Source: Petrotoga sp. 9PWA.NaAc.5.4 (GTDB taxonomy: Bacteria; Thermotogota; Thermotogae; Petrotogales; Petrotogaceae). From it: a stretch of 64,000 nt of DNA. The stretch lies in NCBI RefSeq assembly GCF_002895485.1, contig NZ_AZRK01000022.1:1-64000 (forward strand). Direction: 5' to 3'. The notes beneath the pieces are model-generated. The model was not told the DNA's origin. It searched no databases and saw only the letters and a list, made by a program, of their open reading frames with translations. Below, one piece after another: positions 44,396 to 52,670 of the stretch (position 1 is its first letter; each line of letters starts with the position of its first letter). A program made the position numbers and the translations under genes.

Positions 44396-44743
44396 ATGCA
44401 GATATTAGTGATTGTTTTAAATAGGATTGAAAAATTGAATGACTTGTTATTAGAATTAAGTCAGCACGATATAAGTGGAGGGACTATAATAGACAGCTCA
44501 GGTATGATGAAAACTTTAGTAGATTCTTATCCAGAATCATTTTTATTTAGTGCATTAAGAAGTGCCTTAAGTGAGAGTCGTCCGTTTAATAAAACTCTTT
44601 TTATGGTATTGCCCGACGAAAAAATACCTATAGCAATGGATTGCGTAAGAAAAGTAATTAGCGATTTAAAAGGTAACAACATAGGAGTAATGTTTACTCT
44701 TCCTATAAATGAATTCGAAATTTTATCAAAACAAAGGAGATAG
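44396..44743 (+). CDS. PII-like (ferredoxin-fold) protein, possible antiporter regulator
   Basis: A small soluble protein of 115 residues from the ATG at 44396, with AGGCGGTG upstream. The pattern MQILVIVLNRIEKLNDLLLELSQHDISGGTIIDSSGM, then FMVLPDEKIPIAMDCVRKVI, then GVMFTLPINEFE matches PII-like beta-alpha-beta proteins that sit beside transporters. The T-loop is short. It ends 7 bases before the antiporter start, so the two are cotranscribed and it may sense a nucleotide and gate the antiporter. The fold is inferred from the sequence pattern, and the function is unproven. Confidence 0.65.
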   Translation: MQILVIVLNRIEKLNDLLLELSQHDISGGTIIDSSGMMKTLVDSYPESFLFSALRSALSESRPFNKTLFMVLPDEKIPIAMDCVRKVISDLKGNNIGVMFTLPINEFEILSKQRR

Positions 44744-44750
44744 AACAAAG

Positions 44751-45932
44751 ATGCATATGTTGTTTTACTTGGCAATCATAATATTAACGGGAATTGTTGT
44801 ATCAAAAATATTGGGAAAGTTTAAGCTTCCAAATGTAACAGGATATTTAATTGCTGGTATACTAATAGGACCTTCAATATTAGGATTAATACCAAGTAAT
44901 GTGATAGGAAATTTTTCTGTTATTTCAGAAATGGCTTTGGCTTTTATTGCTTACAGTATTGGTAGTGAACTTAATTTAGAGCGATTAAAAAAAATTGGAA
45001 AAGGTATTTTGCCTATAACTTTTTTTGAATCATTTTTTCCGATGCTTTTTGTATCCTTAGGGACCATATTTATTTTTAAGCAACCAATTTTTATGGGCAT
45101 AATATTAGGTGCTATAAGTGCTGCTACAGCACCTGCAGCCACTATTATGGTTATTAAACAATATCATGCAAGAGGGCCAGTTGTAGAAACTTTACTTCCT
45201 GTTGTTGCTTTGGATGATGCAGCTGCAATAATGTATTTTGGCATTGCTTCTTCAATCGGCAAGGCATTGATTGATAAATCAGCTACAATTTCGATAATTA
45301 ATATGATCTTAATTCCTTTGTTAGAAATAATTCTTGCTTTACTTTTAGGTCTATTAACAGGCATAATTGTTGCTTTTATTTCTAAAAAAGTAAAAGGAGA
45401 AGATGAACTTTTATCTTTAATTATAGCTTTTATCTTTTTAATTTCTGGAATTGCTATTCAGCTTAATCTTTCGTCTCTTTTAACTTGTATGATGTTTGGG
45501 GCAACTTTAGCAAACATCATTCCCAGCAATAGAAAGGTTTTTACCACAATTGAGCAATTCACTCCTCCAATACTTATTTTATTTTTTGTAATTTCTGGCG
45601 TAGAATTGAATTTTTCCGTTTTAAAAACAGTGGGAATCTTAGGAATCGTTTATGTTATTTTAAGGTCTTTGGGAAAGTTTTTTGGAGCGTATATTGGTTC
45701 TGCAATTTCCAACAGTCCAAAAACAGTCAAACAATTTTTAGGATTGACTCTTTTACCTCAAGCGGGAGTTGCGATCGGCTTATCAATGATAGCCCAAAAT
45801 ATACTACCTTCTCCTTATGGAGAACAGATTAGATCGATTGTTTTAGGTGGAGTTATTATTTATGAACTTATTGGTCCATATATAGTTAGAATAACTTTAG
45901 TTAAAGCAGGAGAAATTGTAGAAAAAAATTAA
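44751..45932 (+). CDS. CPA2-family cation:proton antiporter (Kef/Nap type), membrane domain only
   Basis: An integral membrane protein of about 393 residues with roughly 12-13 segments. Landmarks are GKFKLPNVTGYLIAGILIGPSILGLI near the N-terminus, SAATAPAATIMVIKQYHARGPVV, the buried Asp pair in VVALDDAAAIMYFG and FFVISGVELNF. No TrkA-N domain follows. It exchanges Na+ or K+ for protons. The ATG at 44751 has AAAGGAGA upstream; the longer frame overlaps the PII-like gene and is unlikely. It is paired with the PII-like protein. Confidence 0.9.
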   Translation: MHMLFYLAIIILTGIVVSKILGKFKLPNVTGYLIAGILIGPSILGLIPSNVIGNFSVISEMALAFIAYSIGSELNLERLKKIGKGILPITFFESFFPMLFVSLGTIFIFKQPIFMGIILGAISAATAPAATIMVIKQYHARGPVVETLLPVVALDDAAAIMYFGIASSIGKALIDKSATISIINMILIPLLEIILALLLGLLTGIIVAFISKKVKGEDELLSLIIAFIFLISGIAIQLNLSSLLTCMMFGATLANIIPSNRKVFTTIEQFTPPILILFFVISGVELNFSVLKTVGILGIVYVILRSLGKFFGAYIGSAISNSPKTVKQFLGLTLLPQAGVAIGLSMIAQNILPSPYGEQIRSIVLGGVIIYELIGPYIVRITLVKAGEIVEKN

Positions 45933-45974
45933 TTCTAATATTATAACATTATTTATATGAATTACATGAAGTTA

Positions 45975-46765
45975 AAAAATAGTTAATTTGTCAAAATTAG
46001 AATTGCATAAGCATTTTATAAATAAAGATTTTAGAAAGCAAGCTTTTGAATTTAAAGTGAGTTTAGTATTAACTGTATAGGTACTTTAGAAATGAGAAGT
46101 TTTTAAAAATGAGCATTTGAATTTAAGAAGGGTCCAGGGCGAAGCCCTCTACTCTTCCTTTGGTGCGAGTACCAAAGAAGTTAAAAAAATAGTTAATTTG
46201 TTAAAATTAGAATTACATAAGCATTTTATAAATAAAGATTTTAGAAAACAAGCTTTTGAATTTAAAATGGGTTTAGTATTAACTGTATAGGTACTTTAAA
46301 AATACGCTTTTGAATTTAAAACGGGTTCAGGGCGAAGCCCTCTTCCCCCTTACTTGGAAATGAGAAGTTTTTAAAAATGAGCATTTGAATTTAAAACGGG
46401 TCCAGGGCAGAGCCCTCCTCCTTCTTACTTGGCTACAAGTATCGACGAAGCTAAAAAAATAGTTAATTTGTTAAAATTAGAATTGCATAAGCATTTTATA
46501 AATAAAGATTTTAGAAAGCAAGCTTTTGAATTTAAGTGGGTTTAGTATTAACTGTATAGGTACTTTAGAAATGAGAAGTTTTTAAAAATGAGCTTTTGAA
46601 TTTAAGAAGGGTCCAGGGCACGGCCCTCCTCTCTCCTTAGCTACACGTAGCAAAAAAGCTAAAAAAATTTATATTCTGTGAAGATTATAGTTGAGGAAAT
46701 ATTTTTGAAAAAACTAAGATTCAAAACATTTATAAAATCGGAGTTTCATAATTTCCAAAGTAAAT
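45975..46765 (+). repeat. Interspersed leader element, complex array before tsaE
   Basis: At least four GC-hairpin units (about 46130, 46325, 46402 and 46613) alternate with a second block reading TTTAGTATTAACTGTATAGGTACTTTAGAAATGAG at about 46045, 46272 and 46540. The hairpin forms are AGGGC-GAA-GCCCT, AGGGC-AGA-GCCCT and AGGGC-ACG-GCCCT. The second stem varies as CTTTGGTGC/GTACCAAAG and GCTAC/GTAGC. All point toward tsaE. The array fills the 860-base gap; no gene is seen. Confidence 0.88.
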
Positions 46766-46797
46766 AAAAATAATTTGTAAAACGGAGGTTTTTTAAA

Positions 46798-47268
46798 ATA
46801 ATAAAATACCATAAAATTGATATTTCTAAAATGAAAAAATTAGGTTTAATAATTTCAAAAAATCTCTTCCCAGGTGCTAAAATCTTACTATATGGAGAGT
46901 TAGGTACAGGTAAGACAACTTTAGTTTCGTTTATAATAAATGGACTAAGCCATCAGAAAATTAACGTTACCAGCCCAACTTTTTCTTTGATTAAAGTTTA
47001 TGATTTTGATCCAGTTGTTTATCACGTAGATCTTTACAGATTAACGGAGCCTTATGAAATTGAATATTTAGACATTTTTTCTGATCCAAAAGGTATCTAT
47101 TTGGTAGAATGGGCAAATTTATTGGACTATTTGCTACCTGAAAATAGGTTGGATATATATATTTCATATGATATTGATTATAACTTTAGAAATATAGAAA
47201 TAGACGCTAAAGGAAATGATTATAAAAAAATAGAAGATAACATAAAAATATTATTTTATGAAGTTTGA
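46798..47268 (+). CDS. tsaE: tRNA threonylcarbamoyladenosine biosynthesis ATPase TsaE, probable non-AUG start
   Basis: The ATPase partner of TsaB/TsaD in t6A37 tRNA modification. Walker A is ILLYGELGTGKTTLVSFI; VTSPTFSLIKVY, YHVDLYRL and GIYLVEWAN are the family motifs. The only AUG (46831) has no ribosome binding site and starts inside the conserved N-terminal helix. A strong GGAGG at 46784-46788 instead sits 9 bases before an in-frame ATA at 46798, and the intervening residues (KYHKIDISK) fit the family. The start is therefore tentative; 46831 is the conservative choice. Confidence 0.85.
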   Translation: MIKYHKIDISKMKKLGLIISKNLFPGAKILLYGELGTGKTTLVSFIINGLSHQKINVTSPTFSLIKVYDFDPVVYHVDLYRLTEPYEIEYLDIFSDPKGIYLVEWANLLDYLLPENRLDIYISYDIDYNFRNIEIDAKGNDYKKIEDNIKILFYEV

Positions 47269-47287
47269 AAGATAAGGAGAATAAAAA

Positions 47288-48286
47288 TTGTCGCTTCAAA
47301 GAATTTTTAAAGTAATAGACCATAAAGATTATCAAGAACATGCAAAAAAGACTAGAAGTTTAGTAGAAAAAGTAAATAAATTGATCAAATCTCCAAAAGA
47401 ATTAAACGAGAGAAAAATGTTTTGGATATATAGAATCTTAGGGAAAGATGCGGAACTAAAAATTTCGAAAAAGCATATACATGATTTTCAGTTTTTAATT
47501 CTACATATATTGAATAAACCTAAAGAAAATAGATTTTTAGATTTAAAAAATTATTATAAATTGAGCGATGAAGCTATAGAAAATTTAAAGTTTATAATTT
47601 TTCCAGAAAAGTTTCCACCAGGAGGATATAATGAAAAACTAAAAAAATATGGAGTAGAATTTTATGATGCAAAAGTAATTTTAAAAAGGTTAAATTTTAG
47701 AGATTATATAGATATTTATTCATTGATAACCTATATTCCTTTAGAAGCAAAAACGCCTTTTGTACAAAATCTATTAGATGAAATATTAAGTATAGATCCG
47801 CTTGAAACCAAAGTTTCTTTAGTAAAAAAGATAAAAGAAATCTTTCAAAATTTAAGTGAGTATGAAAAACAGATAATTGAGTTTCAGCTTAAAAATATTT
47901 CATATTATCATTATAGACTCATAACTTTTAAACAAATAAAAGGCGTTGTTATAGATGGTAATAACGTAGTGAGATATAACAACATAAATAGTATCAATTT
48001 ATTGTTGGACTTATTAGATAATTTGTATATTGAAAATTTAACTTTCTTTCCTGTCATAATTGTTTTTGATAAAAATATAGAACATGTATTAAAAAAAGAA
48101 GAAGATAAAGATATTTTAAAAAGGATATCTGAAAAAAAGAGAATATATTTTGAATCTCCAGCTGATAAATTAATAGTATATTTTAGTAATAAGCTTGGAT
48201 ATTATATGATTTCTCAAGACAAATTTTCAGAATATTCTTTTGATTCGAATAAACTTTTAGAATTGCGGAGGTTTTTAGATGAATGA
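47288..48286 (+). CDS. Protein with C-terminal NYN/PIN-like nuclease domain
   Basis: A 332-residue soluble protein of unknown role. Residues 1-200 are helical and basic without a recognised domain. The C-terminal 130 residues look like a NYN/PIN ribonuclease fold: IKGVVIDGNNVVRYN (first Asp), PVIIVFDKNIE (second Asp), and FESPADKLIVYFSNKLGYYMISQDKF (third acid and the Ser-x-Asp strand). It lies between tsaE and queA, and its end overlaps queA by 8 bases, so it may act on tRNA or RNA. It starts at TTG with AAGGAGA upstream. Confidence 0.7.
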   Translation: MSLQRIFKVIDHKDYQEHAKKTRSLVEKVNKLIKSPKELNERKMFWIYRILGKDAELKISKKHIHDFQFLILHILNKPKENRFLDLKNYYKLSDEAIENLKFIIFPEKFPPGGYNEKLKKYGVEFYDAKVILKRLNFRDYIDIYSLITYIPLEAKTPFVQNLLDEILSIDPLETKVSLVKKIKEIFQNLSEYEKQIIEFQLKNISYYHYRLITFKQIKGVVIDGNNVVRYNNINSINLLLDLLDNLYIENLTFFPVIIVFDKNIEHVLKKEEDKDILKRISEKKRIYFESPADKLIVYFSNKLGYYMISQDKFSEYSFDSNKLLELRRFLDE

Positions 48287-49304
48287 AAATATATTTAATA
48301 TAGAAAATTATAATTATGATTTACCAGAAGAGTTAATTGCTCAGGAACCTGTAGAACCACGAGACAGTTGCAGATTGATGGTACTTGATAGAAATAAAAG
48401 AACAATAGAACATGCAATATTTAGACAAATTAAAAGTTATTTAAAAAAAGGAGATCTTTTAGTAGTTAACAACACAAAAGTTATACCTGCAAGACTGCAT
48501 GGAAAAAAAGAAACAGGCGCTAAAGTAGAAGTATTACTTTTAGAAAAGGACGGATCTGAAAAAATTTGGAAAGCACTTGTAAAACCTGGTGGAAAAATAA
48601 AAAAGGGTAATAAATTGATTTTTGCAGATGGAATAACATGTCAAGTTATAGATCATCTTGAAGATGGATCAAGAATATTAGAATTTGAAGAAGAAGACTT
48701 TTACTCAAAAATTTTTGAAATAGGTGAAATACCTTTGCCTCCCTACATAAAAAAGTCATTGGATGATCCAAATAAATACCAAACAAAATATGCAAAATAT
48801 GAGGGTGCAGTTGCTGCACCTACAGCAGGTTTACATTTTACAGAAAAATTATTGCAAGAGTTAAGAGAATATGGAATAAATTTTTCTGAAGTAACTCTTC
48901 ACGTTGGTTTAGGAACTTTTAGACCTGTAAAAGAAAAAGATATCAGAAATTACGATATTCATGAAGAATATTACAGCGTTTCAAAAAATACTTTAGAAGA
49001 AATTGCAAAAACAAAAGCCCGAGGGAATAAAGTAGTTGCAGTCGGAACTACAGTTGTTAGAACTTTGGAATCAATCTCCAGAAATCCAGAGAAATTAATA
49101 GGTAAAACAAAACTATACATATATCCTCCTTTTGAATTTAGAATAGTAGATGCTCTTATAACAAATTTTCATCTTCCAAAATCTTCTCTTATTTTTTTAG
49201 TATCGGCATTTGCAGGATATGATTATCTTATGAATGCATATAAACAAGCTATTGATAAGAGTTATAGGTTCTTTTCATTTGGAGATGCGATGCTTATTTT
49301 ATGA
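48279..49304 (+). CDS. queA: S-adenosylmethionine:tRNA ribosyltransferase-isomerase
   Basis: Transfers and isomerises the ribose of S-adenosylmethionine onto preQ1-tRNA to make epoxyqueuosine. The 341-residue protein has the family signatures YDLPEELIAQEPVEPRDSCRL, GDLLVVNNTKVIPARL, GEIPLPPYIK, GAVAAPTAGLHFTEKLL, VTLHVGLGTFRPV and ITNFHLPKSSLIFLVSAF. GCGGAGG within the end of the preceding gene precedes the ATG. With tsaE upstream this forms a small tRNA-modification cluster. Confidence 0.95.
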   Translation: MNENIFNIENYNYDLPEELIAQEPVEPRDSCRLMVLDRNKRTIEHAIFRQIKSYLKKGDLLVVNNTKVIPARLHGKKETGAKVEVLLLEKDGSEKIWKALVKPGGKIKKGNKLIFADGITCQVIDHLEDGSRILEFEEEDFYSKIFEIGEIPLPPYIKKSLDDPNKYQTKYAKYEGAVAAPTAGLHFTEKLLQELREYGINFSEVTLHVGLGTFRPVKEKDIRNYDIHEEYYSVSKNTLEEIAKTKARGNKVVAVGTTVVRTLESISRNPEKLIGKTKLYIYPPFEFRIVDALITNFHLPKSSLIFLVSAFAGYDYLMNAYKQAIDKSYRFFSFGDAMLIL

Positions 49305-49374
49305 TATTATCTGATTAAAGTTATTTTAATTTTAGTCGATACTTATATTGAGTAAAAATTAAATGATAGACATT

Positions 49375-49575
49375 TTAGAAACGAAGAATTTTCTAAAAAC
49401 GAAGTTTTATTTTTATAAGGGTCCATATCATAGCCCCTCCCTCTTCTTTTAGCTGAACGCAGCGAAGAAGTTAAAAAAATCATATTTATTAAGAATTAGA
49501 GTTATTAAGTAATTTTTATAAAATTTAAGCTTAAAATAACAATAAAATCTAATTTTTTGAAATTCCTAAATGAGT
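49375..49575 (+). repeat. Interspersed leader element, one diverged copy before flaG
   Basis: ACATTTTAGAAACGAAG, then GGGTCCATATCATAGCCC in place of the usual GC hairpin, GCTGAACGCAGC (a 4-bp stem kept by different bases), and the right end TTTGAAATTCCTAAATGAGTAAA. It points toward flaG. It fills most of the 300-base gap. Confidence 0.75.
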
Positions 49576-49606
49576 AAACATTAGGTTAAAAAAGGAGTGG
49601 TTATTG

Positions 49607-49993
49607 ATGGAAATACCAAATATTGGGGGGAAGAGTAACACTTCTGATGCAAGTACCATAAATTTTGTTAATAGAAACATTTTAAACCTCCAAAAGAATT
49701 TTGGAGATTCAAATAGTACAAATAGTATAAATAGTATAAAAAAAGAAGATCAACTTACTTTAGAAGACCTGGATAAAATATCAAAAATAATCGCAGATAG
49801 GCTTGAAAAACTGTCACAAATTTTTAAGGGTGAAGCAAGATTTGAAATAGACAGAGATTTGGATATTTTAATAGTAAAAATAGTGGAAAAAAATACTGAA
49901 AAAGTAATACGACAAATTCCTCCCGAGGTTTCTTTAAAACTTGCAAAAGCCTTAAATGATCTTGAAGGTATCTTATTTGATGAAAAAGCTTAG
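49607..49993 (+). CDS. flaG: FlaG-family flagellar protein
   Basis: A 128-residue protein with a disordered, Asn/Ser-rich N-terminal half and the FlaG domain in the second half (FEIDRDLDILIVKIVEKNTEKVIRQIPPEVSLKLAKAL). FlaG affects flagellar filament length and polar flagellum function. No flagellin or fliD gene is adjacent in the window. The ATG at 49607 has AAAGGAG upstream. Its stop overlaps the end of the convergent dus gene by 4 bases, with no terminator between. Confidence 0.88.
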   Translation: MEIPNIGGKSNTSDASTINFVNRNILNLQKNFGDSNSTNSINSIKKEDQLTLEDLDKISKIIADRLEKLSQIFKGEARFEIDRDLDILIVKIVEKNTEKVIRQIPPEVSLKLAKALNDLEGILFDEKA

Positions 49994-50904
49994 TTAGTGT
50001 CTTTCAAAACAAGATTTTTTTCAATAATTTCGCAAACATCATTGTAAGAAAAAATTGATGAAATATTTTTCCTTATTTCATTTACACCTTTTTTTCCAGA
50101 AAAGTATTTTGTTAATACTTTTCTAAATTTTTTTACAGCTTGAGTTTCTGATTCATAAAACTCAATCATATATCTTAAATGTTCTAAGCAGACATTTATT
50201 TGTTCATCTAAGTTTGGAATATAATTGTCCATTCGAAATATCCATGGATTCCCTATAGCACCACGAGCTACAACTACAAAATCTGCTTTGTAATTATTTA
50301 AATAATCGTAAATATCCTCTGTTGAGAAAACATCACCAGTTGCGCCAATAGGTATTTTTATGTGTTCTTTTAATTTTTTAACATAACTTCTATCTGCTTT
50401 TCCATGATAGAATTGTTCCCTTGTTCTACCGTGAACAATAATATAATCGGCTCCAGAATCTTGTATAATTTTTGAAATTTCTTCAATGTTTATTTCTTTG
50501 TACCCTAATCTCACTTTAACACCTATTGGTAACGTTGTATATTTTTTTAATGAATATACAATTTTACTTAAAATTTTAGGATTTTTTAGCAACGCTGCTC
50601 CCGCACCTTTTTTAACAACTTTATTTACAGGGCAAGCAGCATTTATATCTATCCAATCTGCTAAATGTTCTATTTTTTGTACGGCCAAACAAAATTTATC
50701 CGGATCATTTCCAAATAATTGAATTCCTATATTTTTTTCATCCTTTTGTGGTAACATTTTAATAATTTTATCGTTATTTTGTATGATTGAATCTACAGAA
50801 ATCATCTCAGTAAATACAAATTGTGCTCCGTGTTTTTTACATAACTTTCTAAATGGATAATCGGTATAATCAGCCATCGGTGCCAATCCTATTTTATAAT
50901 TCAT
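49990..50904 (-). CDS. dus: tRNA-dihydrouridine synthase
   Basis: A flavoenzyme that reduces uridine in tRNA D-loops. The 304-residue TIM barrel has the start GLAPMADYTDYPFRKLC, FTEMISVD, the catalytic Cys in DINAACPVNKVVKKGAGAALL, VKVRLGY, YIIVHGRTREQFYHGKADR, IGATGDVFS and VVARGAIGNPWIF. It is closest in style to DusB. A tRNA-Pro gene with its own promoter lies on the other strand upstream. Confidence 0.93.
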   Translation of the reverse strand: MNYKIGLAPMADYTDYPFRKLCKKHGAQFVFTEMISVDSIIQNNDKIIKMLPQKDEKNIGIQLFGNDPDKFCLAVQKIEHLADWIDINAACPVNKVVKKGAGAALLKNPKILSKIVYSLKKYTTLPIGVKVRLGYKEINIEEISKIIQDSGADYIIVHGRTREQFYHGKADRSYVKKLKEHIKIPIGATGDVFSTEDIYDYLNNYKADFVVVARGAIGNPWIFRMDNYIPNLDEQINVCLEHLRYMIEFYESETQAVKKFRKVLTKYFSGKKGVNEIRKNISSIFSYNDVCEIIEKNLVLKDTN

Positions 50905-50941
50905 ATTCCTCCACTAACTTTCTACTGTATTTTTTCTATAA

Positions 50942-50970
50942 TTGACGTTTCCGAAAATTTATGTTATAAT
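50942..50970 (+). promoter_or_regulatory. tRNA-Pro promoter
   Basis: TTGACG and TATAAT with a 17-base spacer, ending 30 bases before the tRNA. It has the same -35 and spacing as the tRNA-Thr promoter at 13190. Confidence 0.88.
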
Positions 50971-51000
50971 TTTTTATGTATTTAAAATTATAAAAATATT

Positions 51001-51076
51001 CGGAGCGTAGCGCAGTTGGTAGCGCGTCAGCATGGGGTGTTGAAGGTCGCTGGTTCAAATCCAGTCGCTCCGACCA
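51001..51076 (+). tRNA. tRNA-Pro (anticodon GGG)
   Basis: The acceptor CGGAGCG pairs with CGCTCCG, the anticodon stem TCAGC/GTTGA (one G-U) holds loop ATGGGGT, and the T arm is GCTGG-TTCAAAT-CCAGT. The discriminator A and CCA are encoded. The C1-G72 pair is typical of tRNA-Pro. Confidence 0.95.
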
Positions 51077-51079
51077 TCT

Positions 51080-51103
51080 AAAAGGCATTAAAAATGCCTT
51101 TTA
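51080..51103. terminator. Terminator after tRNA-Pro
   Basis: AAAAGGCATT-AAA-AATGCCTTTT followed by ATTTTTTA. It can serve the tRNA and the convergent hydrolase gene. Confidence 0.9.
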
Positions 51104-51107
51104 TTTT

Positions 51108-51716
51108 TTAAACTATTATTTTCCCAAATTTTTCTTCACAAATCTCTTTTATATCTTTTTTATTTACTGATTTAATATATTCTTTTATCGGAAATATTTT
51201 ATACCCTCTTTTTAACGCATCTTCGATTGTTGCAATAACACACACATCTCCAGCCAAACCTAAAATGATTAAATTTTTTATTTTGTAATCTTTCAATATT
51301 TTGTCTAATCCAGATTCAATTTTTTTATTTATATCAGAATAAAAGGCAGAATAACTATCACTATCCTCATTTTGTCCTTTCAATATTATATGGTCGTAGT
51401 TGTCAATAAATAGTTGATTTCCGTACGTACCTTTTATACAATGAGGTGGCCATATTTTAAAAGATTCATGATTTTCTGGATGATCATCTTTACTTGCAAT
51501 TATTTTAAAATTATTTTTTTTCATAAGATCCAAAAAGACATTAACCTCTCTTATCCAATTCTCATCTGTACCTTCTACAGGAAGCTCTGATAAACATCTT
51601 TCGGTGAATCCATTTTGACAATCAACACAAAGGACAGCGGTATCGTTATGTAATAATTTTAGTTGGTTAATTATAACCTCTAAAATTTGTTGTGGAGTTT
51701 TTGTTTTTACTTCCAT
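51108..51716 (-). CDS. Isochorismatase-family cysteine hydrolase (nicotinamidase-like)
   Basis: A 202-residue enzyme with the isochorismatase fold. The catalytic Asp is in AVLCVDCQNGF, a metal/active-site region is IASKDDHPENHESF with WPPHCIKGTYG, and the nucleophile Cys is in LAGDVCVIATIEDALKRGY. The WPPHC and SKDDHP motifs resemble nicotinamidase PncA (NAD salvage), but the KGxxxxxDSYSAF region is modified (GQNEDSDSYSAF). Nicotinamidase is the best guess. Confidence 0.8.
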   Translation of the reverse strand: MEVKTKTPQQILEVIINQLKLLHNDTAVLCVDCQNGFTERCLSELPVEGTDENWIREVNVFLDLMKKNNFKIIASKDDHPENHESFKIWPPHCIKGTYGNQLFIDNYDHIILKGQNEDSDSYSAFYSDINKKIESGLDKILKDYKIKNLIILGLAGDVCVIATIEDALKRGYKIFPIKEYIKSVNKKDIKEICEEKFGKIIV

Positions 51717-51734
51717 ATTTTTTCCTCCTTGAGA

Positions 51735-51890
51735 CTTTCTCGTTATTCACTTTAAAAATCATAAAACTCATTTTCTATAAATGTTTTTAACGTTTAATCT
51801 TTTTAAAAATATCTTCTCAACTCTAATCCTTGCAAAATACAATTTTTTTTAATTTTTTAGGTATTTTTACCTGTCCGTTTAATTTGAATA
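51735..51890 (-). repeat. Interspersed leader element, right-end part only
   Basis: TATTCACTTTAAAAATCATAAAA, then TTTTTAAAAATATCTTCTCAACTCTAATCCTTGCAAAA matches the right half of the unit. The GC hairpin is absent. It lies between two minus-strand genes and points toward the isochorismatase gene. Confidence 0.65.
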
Positions 51891-51893
51891 AAG

Positions 51894-52670
51894 TTAATTG
51901 GTAACAGCGAATTTTATTAATCCTAAATACTCATGTAAGGCAGCAGCATTTGCTTTTAATGAATCTATCTCAGGTAAAAAGTCGTACCATTTTATTTGTT
52001 CATTAGATACAAGATATCCTGTAGGAAAGGGTATTATGTTTATATCATCAGAAACATTTTCAAAATATTTTAAAGCTCTATGCATATGTACAGCACTTGT
52101 TACCAAAAAAATATTATTATAATTTTTATTTTCTAAATATTCCAAAACAAACATTGCATTTTGTTGTGTGTTTTTTGCCTTTTCTTCTGCGTATATATAA
52201 CTTGGATTTACACCAAAGTTTATAAGTTCTTGTTTCATTATAGTAGCTTCTGGGATATTTGTGCCTCTAAGTTGTCCTCCAGTTACTATAATTGGCAAAT
52301 TATAATTTTTGTGTATCAAATATCCTTCATAAACTCTTTTTAAAGCAGAATCAGATAATTCACCCTCTCCATACCTTGGAGTCATAGGAATTATTCCTCC
52401 ACCCAGAATCACGATAACACTTTCTTCCGAAAAATTTTTTAATGAGTTAATTTCTAATGAAGGATATTTATTTTCTAATGGGGTTACAAAAATTTTAGCA
52501 AACCAACCAGATGATAATATATAAATAGAAAGGCACATTATAAATATAGATAACCAAGAACCCTTTTTTCGAAAAAGCTCTATTAACATTAATATTATAC
52601 CTATTGAAATAAAAATACCAGGTATTTCTAAGAAAGAAGTAAAAATATCATAAAACATAGTATAATCCAC
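51894..52670 (-). CDS. YdcF/ElyC-family DUF218 membrane protein
   Basis: A 258-residue protein with two N-terminal membrane segments (about 10-27 and 36-55) and a DUF218 domain: VIVILGGGIIPMTPRYGEGELSDSALKRVYEGYLIHKNYNLPIIVTGG, then PEATIMKQELINFGVNPSYIYAEEKAKNTQQNAMF and FLVTSAVHMHRALKYFEN. ElyC and SanA relatives affect envelope integrity. Start GTG at 52670 overlaps the upstream prepilin-peptidase gene by 23 bases; the ATG at 52658 is an alternative. Confidence 0.85.
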   Translation of the reverse strand: MDYTMFYDIFTSFLEIPGIFISIGIILMLIELFRKKGSWLSIFIMCLSIYILSSGWFAKIFVTPLENKYPSLEINSLKNFSEESVIVILGGGIIPMTPRYGEGELSDSALKRVYEGYLIHKNYNLPIIVTGGQLRGTNIPEATIMKQELINFGVNPSYIYAEEKAKNTQQNAMFVLEYLENKNYNNIFLVTSAVHMHRALKYFENVSDDINIIPFPTGYLVSNEQIKWYDFLPEIDSLKANAAALHEYLGLIKFAVTN

